NCBI GenBank assembly: GCA_019914945.1
Contig: CM034105.1
Span: forward strand, 6,200,001-6,264,000
DNA length: 64,000 nt
Origin: Typha latifolia
Lineage: Eukaryota > Streptophyta > Magnoliopsida > Poales > Typhaceae
Direction: 5' to 3'
The notes under the pieces are model-generated. The model saw only the letters and a program-made list of their open reading frames with translations, was not told where the DNA came from and searched no databases. Shown piece after piece: positions 26,281 through 37,091 of this stretch; position 1 is the first letter of the stretch, and each line of letters begins with the position of its first letter. Position numbers and translations under genes: made by a program.

Positions 26281-26973
26281 TGTAACCAGCGTTACACGAC
26301 CTTAAAAACGGCTCCATATGAAAATATTGGCTCGAGGTTGTGGAGAAGCCTTGACAGTCCGAAATTTTATAATTATCCTCCAAAGCACTCAAGCTAACTT
26401 GGTGTTCCTCTCAAAAATCAAGTGTGGGCTTGTTAGAGCCAATAAGACCATTCATTAACAACTTGCCTCTTAGCTATAGCACTACGGCCGGGGCAAGAGG
26501 CAAGCTTTGTATCATGAACTTAATGTTCTTGAGCATTTTGACAAGTTCGTGTGGCACTTTAACTTGTTCGTAAGATAAAGTAAATCTTGAACTGAAGTCA
26601 ATACACAAATTTTTAAAAAAAAAGAGAAAACTTTTTTACTAACACAAAGAAAAGCTAATTCGATGAAATCTCACTTCTTTTCATTTACTCAAACTTTAGA
26701 TAATATACAAGTAGTGGGTTCAAGCCTTTATATAAAAAATAAACTTTAGCTACTAAGTTACCTTAACAAATATCTTTCCTAAATACTTAGAAAGAAAAAG
26801 ATAAGATCAAAGAGGCTTATCTATCGAGCAATGGATAAGCTTGAGGCCTATATAACAGTAGATAAGGTCAACTTGCATAATTACCATAGTATCCCTCGGG
26901 TCCAGCCTAGCCATTTGTATTGCTAATATCTTTGGTACTATGATTTCAACCAAAATTTCGATGAAGGGTCACA
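26281..26973 (-). mobile_element. 3' LTR of degenerate gypsy element D
   Basis: On the minus strand it starts TGTGACCCTTCATCG right after a polypurine tract (GGCGGGGAAGAA at about 26985-26974). It ends ..GTAACGCTGGTTACA, giving TG..CA ends. A TATA-like TTTTATATAAAGG lies near 26735 on the minus strand. No second LTR of this element is recognisable in the window, so the element is truncated at its 5' side. Confidence 0.65.
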
Positions 26974-26989
26974 TTCTTCCCCGCCTAAT

Positions 26990-29900
26990 GCATAGTTATC
27001 CTAGCTGCGCGACGATTCTAAAAATCTGTGATGAGACTTTTGTATTGCCATAACAAGTCCAACTTTTCCCAACTTGCTTCACTGCTTGGTAATCATTTCC
27101 AACGCACTAAGTATTCAGTGGTTGGTAGGGCTCTTCGATGTCGCATTGTTCAAGAGTTTAAGATGGCTTCAACTTCTTTTCAAGAGCGAATGTCATCGTT
27201 GCTAGGGCACACCACAACACTCTGCGACTGTGGTCTTCTAAATCTACATGATAAGGCTTAAGGCAATCAACATGAAAGACTGGGTTAATTTTGAGATCTA
27301 GAGTTAAATCTAATTTGTAGGCCACTTTGTCCACTTTCTTATCAACGAACAAGTCCCCTGTGGATCAACCTTGTGAAAGGCCCTAAACTAGTGCGATTGA
27401 ATTTTGATAAAAACTTGATCGCCCACTTCAAACTCTAGATGCCTTCACTTGGCTTCAGTCCACTTCTTCATTCTTCCCACAGCTTTATCTAAGAAGGCCT
27501 TCGCAAGGTCATTCTTCTCTTTGAGATCACCGGCAAATTGAACGGCTACATATTATAGCAAAATTGGGCCATATCAAGGTGATATACCCAATCTCGCCAA
27601 TTGGCACTCACATAATGCATTCGATACTCTTCAAGTAGATCATTAATGTACTCGCTTGGCCCGTCGGTTTGCGAATGTAGGCTAGTGGACAACTGCAAGT
27701 CAGTTCGAAGGATCTTGAAGACTTCGGTCTAGAATTTGCTCATGAACCTTAGATCTCTATCGCTGACGATTGATTTAAGGATGCCTTAAAGCTTCACAAT
27801 GTTGGTGATGAAGAGGCGAGCAGTTTCCTCCACAATGCAGTCCGTTGGTGTTGCGACCAGTGTCCCGTATTTGGAGAAATGGTCAACTATCACCATAATC
27901 GAGCCTTTGTCTCCAATTTCGGGTAGAGCTGAGATAAAGTCCATGGAGACACTCTCCCATAGATGATTTGGCACAGCTAAATGCTCCAAAAGACCAGCTG
28001 ATCATTGGTGCTCCACCTTGTCTTGTTGGCAAACAAGATAAGTCCTTGCATAACCTTTGATGTCGTCACGCATTCGATGCCAAAAGTACGTAGCTTCCAA
28101 CAATGCTAACATCCGCTTTTGCTCAGGATATTCCACCCATTTTTGGCATGTCATTCCTTCATGAGGTCTCTTTGCAAGTTCCCCCATTTAAAAACGTATA
28201 TTCATTGTCCTTTGGTGTAAACAAGCCCATCATTGAGCCAAAACCGTCATGTTTTGCCCTCCGCAATGAGCCTGGATAGCACCTTTGCCATTGGATCTTC
28301 GCACATGCCCACACAAATGTGACTGAGAAGATCTCCTTGGAGTTGGCACCCGCTGCTAGCTCCGCTCTTCGACTCAAGGCATCGGCCACATGGTTCTCCT
28401 TGCATGATTTGTATTTGAGTCGCATGTCGTATTCAGCAATAAAATCTTGCCGTTGCGCTTACTTTGGGGATAGCTTCTTCTGAGCCTAAAAATAGCTCAT
28501 TGCAATATTGTTCATTCGCACAATGATCTCTAATCCCAACAAGTAATGACACCATGTCCGCAAGCAATGCACTACCACAATCATCTCCTTCTCTTGAACG
28601 GTGCAGCGGCGTTCTACATCATTCAGCGGTACATCACATGACATGGATTTCACAAGACACATAACAGCACAAGTTCATACCATAAATAAACTCAACTATA
28701 AGAGTCCGGATACAAGTTTCACAGGCCACAACAAGCCTTCAAGATACACATCCAAAATACAACATCAACCATAACGTCCTCGCAGGGGCTCAATACAACA
28801 AATAGACATACTGAAATAAAAAGGCAGCTACTCCTCGCTACCCGCATCAACGTCCCATAGCTCTGAAATAATATTACTAAGAGGTGAACAATAAAATCAC
28901 AGATGCATATCCAATGCATGCCTATAGTTGCTAGTAATAATAATATGCTTGTTTAAATAACTTATCATGAGTTACTAAATCAATATAATCAATAAGGACT
29001 ACACATTACTATCTTGGAACATGCCAATTCCTAAACGTATTAGGATAAGTCTACATAGATATCATGCTTGATATAATCTTTTATTCATACCAATCTCAAT
29101 TATAATGTTTACATGTTAAGCATAGCAATAAAAGAGTAGTTCAGTCATCTCGTGCTCATCAGGGTATTAATCATATTTTATCATAGCTCACTGAACCATT
29201 CACCACATGGTAGATACTCTCAAGAAAATTATCCATCACATAACCATCAGTGAGAGAATCGGGAGCCCTCGACTCATCAACGGACGCCCTAACCCTACGT
29301 CGTCGAGTACCACTAGAGATATATCCCCGCCTCACAATCACGTTCTTCTATAATCATAATCTAGTCCTGACTATGCAGTATAATTACCTGAATGGCACAC
29401 AGGCTCCCGACCTCAGGTGTAGGCCACTAATAGTATAGTCATATAAGATACACTTTACCCTTAACCCTAGGCTGAGTGAGTAGGGGCACTGCCTAATCAG
29501 AACCCGACCACTAATGATAGGTGGAAGTGGTGTAGTGTTTGTGAGTGTATAAGGTATGTCATAGTCATCATGATCATCACATTCTATATTCACAACAGAT
29601 ATTTATGCAAGAGTCTATCATACAGGATATATGTAAAGCATCGTTACACTAATGCATATGCTAACATTCTCATAATATCATGATGAGTAAATTATCAATA
29701 ACTGCACATGTCAAGATATATCATGGTACACTAGATGCATGTATTAATACCGACATTTCCTACAGTGTCATGAAAAATATAATAACTATAACTACATTAT
29801 TCTAGACTTGTATAAACTCTACTCGCTTGAGGATCTCCACAGTACACTAAATCTCGTGAGCTAACCGGCTCCTCCGAAATCCCAAAATCCTCCTCACGCG

Positions 29901-31800
29901 GTGTTAATCCTATTAATTCATGCAAGTAAAGCCATACGTAAGATTAGCGAACTAATATAATTAATTATCTTATTATAGAATTTATGTTTATGCGTATACA
30001 TGAGTCAAGCGTCCCCTAGGGTGAGTTCTATGTCATCCTAAAATTCACACTAATTAAGTGCTAATAATTTGTCCTTAGGGGAGTGGTTAGGCTAATAAAT
30101 CAGGTGGAAGTAGATAAACAGGGTTATAAGGTCCAAATGGCCCCAAATAGGCTAGGCCTTGGGTTAGGCTTGGTGGGCTGCAGCCTACAACCCACCAACA
30201 CCTATCTCCCTCCCCCCCCATCCCCTTTGAGGGAGGGAGACAAAGAGGACGAGAAGCGGAGGCCCGGTGCTGCCGGTAGCCCATGCCGCCAGCAGCCCGC
30301 CCTCAGGTCGGCGGCTCGCGACCCACGCTGGGGAGGGAAGGGAAGGAAAGGAAAGGAAAGGAAAGGAAAGGAGGGCCGGCTCAGCTCGACGGGCGTAACC
30401 CATGCCGCGGAGGAGCCATCGCCTGTCCTCCCCGCCTATAAGGGAGCGGGAGAAGCTCGCCCCGCGGCCGGGGTGGCCGACGGGGCAGCGAGGCGTGCTC
30501 TATGGGCGGCGGCCATGGAGGTCCCTCCTCCCAACTCAAAGGTCTGAAGCCCGACTAAAGAGCCCCTTCCATCGGAGCTCTCAGACCAGCGGCCGGACGC
30601 AGGGTTGTCAGCCGCCGAGGACGATAGTGAGGGGAAAGGGAGCTAGCTACCAAAATTTAACGACGAGGTAGAGGCTTACCGTGATCCGTGCACTCGGAGC
30701 AACCCGAGAGAAAGGAGAGGGAGAGAGGTAGCGAGGTGGAGGAGAAACGGTGCGGTGGGAAGGGAGAGAAGGGGATTAATGGAGGTAGGGAGGGTGGCGT
30801 GCACGGCAAAGGAAGAGGAAGAAGAAGAAAGGAGAAAAGAGGACGGGGGGGGAGGGTAGCAGGGTCTAACGCACGTTCTCGGCCCGTGTGTCATGTTTTT
30901 TCTTTTTAAATTGGGGTGTTACAGAAAGAATACAAGTTCATCGTTGATTTTGGTGTCCCCAACTCAAGGAGTGCTTGTATCTTTGCCTTGTCCATCCTAA
31001 GACCGCTATCGCTGATCCAATGCCCCAAGAAGTTTTCTCCTTAGGCAAAAGAACACTTCTCTAGCTTTATGTACAGTTGGTTCTCCTTCAAGACGTCGAA
31101 GACTAATCGTAGGTGCTCAACATGCTCTTCGAGAGTCTAGCTATAAATGACGATGTCTTCGAGGTAGATGACGACGAAGTAGTTAAGGAAGTGGCGAAAA
31201 AGCTTGTTCATCAAGGTGCAAAATGTGGCTGGAGCATTTGTTAGTCCAGAAGGCATAACAAGAAATTCATAAGCACCATACCGAGTTACGCATGTTGTCT
31301 TGGCTTCGTCGCCCTTCATGATGTGCACTTGGTAGTAACATGACCTCAAGTCTAACTTGGTGAAGAACTTCACTATGCCAAGTTGATCGAACAAGTTTGC
31401 AATCAGTGGTATTAGGTACTTGTTCTTGATCGTCACTTTGTTGAGAGCCCGGTAGTTGATGCATAGTTGCAAGGTTCCGTTGTTCTTCTTTTAGAACAAG
31501 ATTGGCGCTCCATATGGCTCCTTCAAAGGTCGGATGAAGCCTACATCCAGCATCTCCTTTAATTGTCTTTGCAGCTCCTCGAGCTCTGGTGGTGTCATTC
31601 GGTAAGGCGCCTTAGCTGGTGGCTTAGCACAGGACTCTATTTCAATGACATGGTCCACCTCTCGGTTAGGCGGCAAGCCGTTAGGCAATTTGGCAGGCAT
31701 GACGTCGTTGAACTCTTCAAGGACGCATGCAATTTCTGTAGGAATAGGAGTAGCAACAACAATCTGTGCTCAATAAAACATAGCGGCCCCTAAGTGAGAG
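26990..31800 (-). pseudogene. Ty3/gypsy chromovirus D pol relic, interrupted by a solo LTR
   Basis: Minus-strand polyprotein in pieces. Reverse transcriptase start at 31760-31140: [59 protein letters not shown], and YLEDIVIYS where YVDD is usual. RNase H end at about 28610-28380: VERRCTVQEKEM, then VADALSRRAELAA. Integrase zinc region at 28187-28002 (KRMLALLEATYFWHRM, CQQDK). Integrase core at 27989-27600 (WESVSMDFISALP, DHFSKYGT). Tail with NPVFHVDCLKPYH and a chromodomain-like TTEYLVRWK at 27352-27020. The solo LTR at 28639-30923 sits between RT and RNase H, and roughly 100 codons there are missing. Stops and frame changes throughout. Confidence 0.85.
28639..30923 (-). mobile_element. Del/Tekay-like solo LTR inside element D
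   Basis: A ~2.3-kb non-coding block that splits the element D pol. On the minus strand it begins TGTAACACCCCAATTT, a classic Del/Tekay LTR start, and a plausible end is ..CCATGTCA at 28639. It has a GC-rich half (30100-30880, with a (GGAAA)n run at about 30342-30370) and an AT-rich half, as large chromovirus LTRs do. Flanking 5-mers do not match. With the missing pol codons, this suggests a deletion at its left edge. The open frames here (for example 30083-30547) are composition artefacts. Confidence 0.65.
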
Positions 31801-33298
31801 TAGACCATAGCGATAGAATTGTCTACCAGTCACCCGGTGAATAGCATGACCGATCATCTGCCACTACAAATTAGGGACCCTAATCGTAAGCTCATAATAT
31901 AAGTTAGCATCGCACATCGAAATGACCATATGAGCTTGCGGCTCCACATTATCACATCACCATGCGAAAATTCATGAGCGACTCACGGACGCGCTTACCC
32001 TACGTCATCATGTACTATTAGTTCTATGTTATCATACACTTTCTCTCTAACTTAAACACAATAAAGGGTTGACTCTTATCAATTAATAATAAATTGCCAA
32101 TTGCCTAGCAAAATGACTGCCTAATTGTCTAGAATCCAGACTAAAACCTCTAGTATGGGCCCTATTATGTCATAATATAAATACCACCCCTAACCCTAGC
32201 TAGGAAAGTGTCGGATACTATCGAGGTGTAGAGATCATTCCCTTTATGGTTATGCTCGTGTGCTAATGACATGTGTGCTAATGGCATGATAAGGTAAACA
32301 TGACTTGCAAAATGTAATCGTAAGAAGGGTTATCATATCTAAGCATGCTGATGAATGCACATAATAATTAAAATAATAGAAGTTATGTCAAGCAGCATAC
32401 TAAACAAATAGATTTTATAATGGAAAATAAATTAGCATATCATAGATTTTATAATGCTAATATTAATAATAATAATAATAATAAAAGAAGGAAATCGAGG
32501 GAAGAAAAATCCCACAAATGTCGCGAATTTCGGCAACAAAAAATCTGGCTCGGGCCATGACCAACTCAATATTAAAAAGGGGCTCGGGTTGTCGGGCTGG
32601 GCCAAGGCCAGCCCCAAACCATGACACTCAAGCTGGCACCACCCAGCTCGACCCGGCATACTCGAGTTGGGCTTGGCCTAGCACGAGTCCGAGCTTGCCC
32701 GAGCTGGCTCCACCCCAACCCGCCTCGATGTGCTCAGGCTAGGCCAAGCCCAGCCCAAGCCCTAGCACACTCAAGCTGGCACCACCTAACCCAAGCGAGC
32801 AATCATCATCCTGACCAGCTGGGGCACTACACTAGAGAGGAGGGGCTCTTCCCCTATCCCCGCTAGACACTATCCCCACAAGGGGAAGAGAAGGCCCTCA
32901 CTGACGGCCAACTAACGCTAGACCGTTCAGGCAGAAAGGGAAAGGAAGGACACTGTGCTCGAAATGTCACACCAGCACCGACTTTCAAAATGAGGAAGAG
33001 AGGGAGGAAGACTCACCAACAACAATGAGTTCACCGGTTTCGACCACGGCAACGACAACCATGACGATAGTCAAATGGTGAAGAGGGTGGAAAGTGGTAG
33101 AATGAGGAGAAGAGGGACAAGGAGAGTGAATCGAGAGTGGAGGGGGAGAAAGAGGGAGAAAGAGAAGGGAATGGGAGGTGGCCCATTGCTCGAGGCCCCC
33201 CATCGCGCACGTCGTCAGAGGGAAAGATGGGGTGAGGGAGGGCACGTGTAGAACATGTGCCCCGCCTCCTTGCCTCAATTTTTTGGGGGGGTGTTATA
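31800..33298 (-). mobile_element. Second Del/Tekay-like solo LTR or LTR fragment
   Basis: On the minus strand it starts TATAACACCCCCCCAAAA at 33298 (TGTAACACC with one change) and runs through a GC-rich segment with Ser/Pro-coding low complexity, then an AT-rich end. It follows the pol relic of element D directly. The left boundary (about 31790-31850) is not resolved. An (AAT)n run lies at 32459-32483. Confidence 0.5.
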
Positions 33299-33589
33299 GT
33301 AATTTTCATAAAGAAGTAGGGATATTTATGTGCAGCAAAGAGGTCAAGTCCACAAACTACAAAGTTGTCCGACATTGTCTATTACAAGGATGCCTTAACG
33401 AGGAAAGCTTTGGCCCTTTTGCATATCATTAGGAAATTGTACGTAAAAGACCTAGTTTACTCTTGTTTGGTCTTTCGTGATTGTATTACCATAGTCACTA
33501 TAGTTAATAACTATGATAAAAACACACCTTGAAAGATCTATCTATCTATCTATCTATATATATATATATATATATATCAATGTTTGGTA

Positions 33590-33736
33590 TTATCAAGATT
33601 CTTGATAGAGTAGGGTCAACAACACGCAAGCTCATAACTTTGTTGGTCTCACTCTTTAAAACAAATATTGTAAGAAATAGACTTTGTAACCCATCTGGTT
33701 AATGAATTATATATGGATTTTCTCCTCAAAAAAATA
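33590..33736 (+). mobile_element. LINE 3' tail fragment
   Basis: Shares TTGTAAGAAATAGACT and a following TAATGAATT..TATGGATTTTC..TCAAAAAAAT with the 3' end of the LINE at 6600-6700, including the A-rich terminus. Only the last ~150 bases of the element are present, the usual outcome of 5'-truncated LINE insertion. A (TATC)n(TA)n microsatellite at 33539-33578 lies just before it. Confidence 0.7.
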
Positions 33737-35281
33737 GTGAGAGCACATCTTACCAAACGACGACGCAGAAATTTACTATGGCCTAGGTATTAGTCACTGA
33801 GTCAAATCAGTTAGAAACATCTTTCGACCAAAACTATGACAACTTGGTTGTACCAAATCCACGGATTTGGAAGCTATAAACTCTTAGGTAATTGGGTCAT
33901 CAGCTCTATCAAAATGCACACGAAATGGAATTTGTAGCAAAAAAAAGGAAAAAGAAATATATATACACGACAAGATAAGATATGTTAGTGAAAAAAATGA
34001 CATTTGTCACATCGATTCTTTTATTTAGTGTAGTTAAAAATTGAAATCAAATGTAGAGCATATTTTGTTGTAGAGAGTGAAATTAGTATAAAGCAAAATT
34101 GGAAAGTGAATTTATTTTAGAAAGGAAGATCATTTTAGACGAAGTGTTAAAATATATGGTAAACTTCTACTATAATCTATTAGATTATGATACATACTAT
34201 CATAATTAATTTCGAAATATTCTCAATATATTATTAAGATATTATAGTAGATTTTACTAGATATTCGAACACAACACAACAGTGCCTACGCATGTGGTAT
34301 TCGCTTCTTTAAATGAATGCGGATTAAATGTGCATAATACACCACACTAATTTGAATCGACCTATTTATGACTTAACTTCAAAGAGTTTTAATCATTTCT
34401 CAGTCATTATTATGTGTATATGATCGAGCACTACTTGTCCATATACATAACAAAACTTTATTAACAACAACAAACTTATAATTTTTCTCTTTATTATGTT
34501 GCACATCTTAGTACGTGTTTCCTTGTTAGCTTATTAGCTTTCTTAAATAAGGGTCTATGTAGTCTCCTCATCCAACCAATATAAAGTTAGACATTTTCTT
34601 TTTCCTTTGACAGAGTTTATACAGCTTCCATGTTGCAAATAAAAAAATGGTATTCCAGTGTATCAATAATCTTTTATGCACAGCAAAGGGTATGTTGAAC
34701 AAGTTTAACAATAATTAATAATTAAATCAAATATACAAGTCATAAACAATAAGAGTGACCTTAACAACAAAGCAAAATTATAATAATATACAACCTATAA
34801 AAGAAAATATAAAAATAAAGCATGAGACAAATATTGAATATACGGTAAACATATCTGTGGATCTAGAGAAGTCTTCAATGTAAAGAGTTGTCTCCTATAA
34901 AATTATGTATCCAATCTATGTGCATGGCTAAACTCTTTACCATAAACAAACAACCTTTGAATCTCATAAACACATTCAAATACTTGTTCAAGATTTTTAT
35001 TTTTATTTTATTCATACATCTTAACTTCTATCATTTTGTTATATAGCTTCTCACAAAAAAAATAAAATAAAAGAGTGATAAAAGAATATTTTATAGTTTA
35101 TTCCACAGCCGATTTGTTGGGCGGTCATGCGTATGTGCTGAGATGACTCACGAGCTCTCTTTGACTTCATAACAGTCTTTCTCCAATCTGTTGCATAGAT
35201 TCTTCCCTAAATTTGAGTGCTAGTTTGCATTTTTATATATGCTTTTTAATATGTCATATAATATATTTATAGTGTGCATTT
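33737..35281. other. AT-rich unassigned spacer
   Basis: No open frame, repeat boundary or RNA gene that I can support. Composition is uniformly AT-rich with short A runs. Confidence 0.5.
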
Positions 35282-35290
35282 TAGAAAAAA

Positions 35291-35400
35291 AGAATAATTA
35301 CATTTTCACCCCCTGAACTATCACTCATTTAAATTTTTTTTGGTATACTATGACCCCTAAACTATTAGAAATATCTAAGTTGACCTCTTCTGTTAGGATT
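35291..35400 (+). repeat. MULE left terminal inverted repeat
   Basis: About 100 bases that pair with the right repeat at 44072-44169 plus 40655-40675. The match runs from the outer ATAATTAC to at least AGAAATATCT at about 35375. Confidence 0.88.
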
Positions 35401-35708
35401 CCGTTACCCATTTACATTCATAAGTTGCCATACCCTTATATTCATATGACAACTTAAAATAGATTTTTATAATGACCAAAATACCTTTAGATAGCTAATT
35501 AAAACTATCTTCTTCTCCAATATTAGCTGAGCCCGATTCCCATTATTTTTCTTCTAAAGTCTGCTGCATCCTATCCCCTTTTCCAATCTTTCCAACTCCC
35601 TATCTCCCACCTCCGTTAAATTTTTTTTTCGTTCTTCAAGCTTCAACCTCCCACCTCCAAACCCTACATAATCAAGCTTCTCTTCCTACCCTTCAATCTC
35701 CCACTTTT

Positions 35709-36181
35709 ATGGCATCTTTAAGCTCTCTAACCGGTAGCATTGATAGTCAAAGAAGGCCGTACCTTTCAACCGAAGTGGTATGCTACTGTAGAATGATCGC
35801 TGCACTTCAAACAAGCTTCACGGAAAATAATCATAGCAAGAGATTCCTTAGATGTGCCTATTTCAAAGTTAAATTTCATATCTATAGTTTGATTTTTAAG
35901 TTAGGTTTTCACCTAAATTTTAAATATGTGCAGAGATTAGGTTGTGAATTTTTTTTTGTTGGATTGATACCTCTATTTGTCTAAGAGGAAAAGAATTTGC
36001 AAAGATTTTATTGAATAGAAATACTGAGCTACAAAAGAGAGAAGAAGACATACAAATGATACAAATGGAGAACACTGAATTACATAACCAGTTGAGGAGA
36101 CTAGATGAAGATAATCAGAAATTATCATTGAAGATTGACAGAGAAAGGAAAAGAGGATATTTATCATTTTCTTATTTGTAG
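35709..36181 (+). CDS. GRF-type zinc-finger / coiled-coil protein carried by the MULE
   Basis: The first exon (35709-35867) encodes a short leader, then CYCRMIAALQTSF..N..RFLRCAYFK, the pattern of a GRF zinc finger (C-x-C, then R-F-x-x-C). A 66-bp intron is likely (GTTAAA..TGTGCAG, 35868-35933). The next exon gives GCEFFF, then WIDTSICLRGKEF in the +1 frame, completing the finger. A strongly charged coiled coil follows (ELQKREEDIQMIQMENTELH and on) to a stop at 36181. The frame change lies in a run of nine T near 35950, where one T appears to be missing, so this copy is probably broken. GRF fingers bind nucleic acid in known proteins; the role here is not known. It lies inside the MULE, convergent with the transposase, which suggests a second element gene or a captured host gene. 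Confidence 0.6.
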
Positions 36182-36390
36182 TAGCTTTTATTTTCTGGGT
36201 ATGCAATTTGTAAAACAAATTCTCATCTTGTAATATGTCAAATGTGTAATATAATGTTGGTACTGAATTATGATGTTAGTACTGTAATATGTATCAAATG
36301 TGTAATATGATGTTGATATTGCAATATGTAATTTTCATTTCTATACAAGCCATCAGGTTACATTGTTTAAAAATGATAAAATCAATCAAA

Positions 36391-36760
36391 TTATTGGTAA
36401 CAAACAAGGCCAAACAATTACATTCAATCCAAACTACTAATATTCAATCCAAACCAAACTATTAACATAAATCATCCTAATGAAACCAAACCAAACTATT
36501 AAATTATTGATAACAAACAAGGCCAAACAATTACATTCAATCCAAACTACTAATATTTAATCCAAACCAAACTATTTAGATAAATCACCCTAATGAAACC
36601 AAATCAAACTATTCAAATTATTGGTAACAAACAAGGCCAAATAATTACATTCAATCTAAACTACTAATATTCAATCCAAATCAAATTATTCAGATAAATC
36701 ATCCTAATAAAACCAAACTAAACTATTCAAATTATTGGTTACAAACAAGGCCAAAATAAT
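36391..36760. repeat. ~114-bp tandem repeat array in the MULE
   Basis: At least three units plus a partial one, each beginning TTATTGGTAACAAACAAGGCC, at 36391, 36504, 36618 and 36732 (periods 113, 114 and 114). Units contain ATTACATTCAATCCAAACTA and differ by point changes. Non-coding. Further (ATACATCCAAAATAT)-like degenerate repeats continue to about 37060. Confidence 0.92.
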
Positions 36761-37091
36761 GGCCAGTCTGTTATACATCCAAAATATATGTCCAATCTGC
36801 CATACATCCAAACCTGTCATACATTCATTAACATTCAATCCAAACTTGTCATACAATTATCACTAATGGCCAGTTTGTCATACATCCAAGATATATGTCA
36901 TACATCCAAAGTACCAATATAATACATACAATAGTACATCCAAAATATATAATCCACCATACAAAGTATATCTAAATTATATTATGCACCATCCAAAATA
37001 CATTAATAGTATCCAAAATATACATCAAGTATATCATCCAAAATACATCCAACTTCACTAATGAGTACCCAACAATATCATGACTCCAAGA

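Noticed and set aside
30083..30909. Several long GC-rich frames on both strands
   Set aside because: They lie inside a solo LTR and arise from GC- and purine-rich composition, including a (GGAAA)n run. Frames are open on both strands at once.
33300..33440. Minus-strand frame MSDNFVVCGLDLFAAHKY
   Set aside because: It lies just outside the second solo LTR and could be part of element D, but it matches no gag or protease motif I know.
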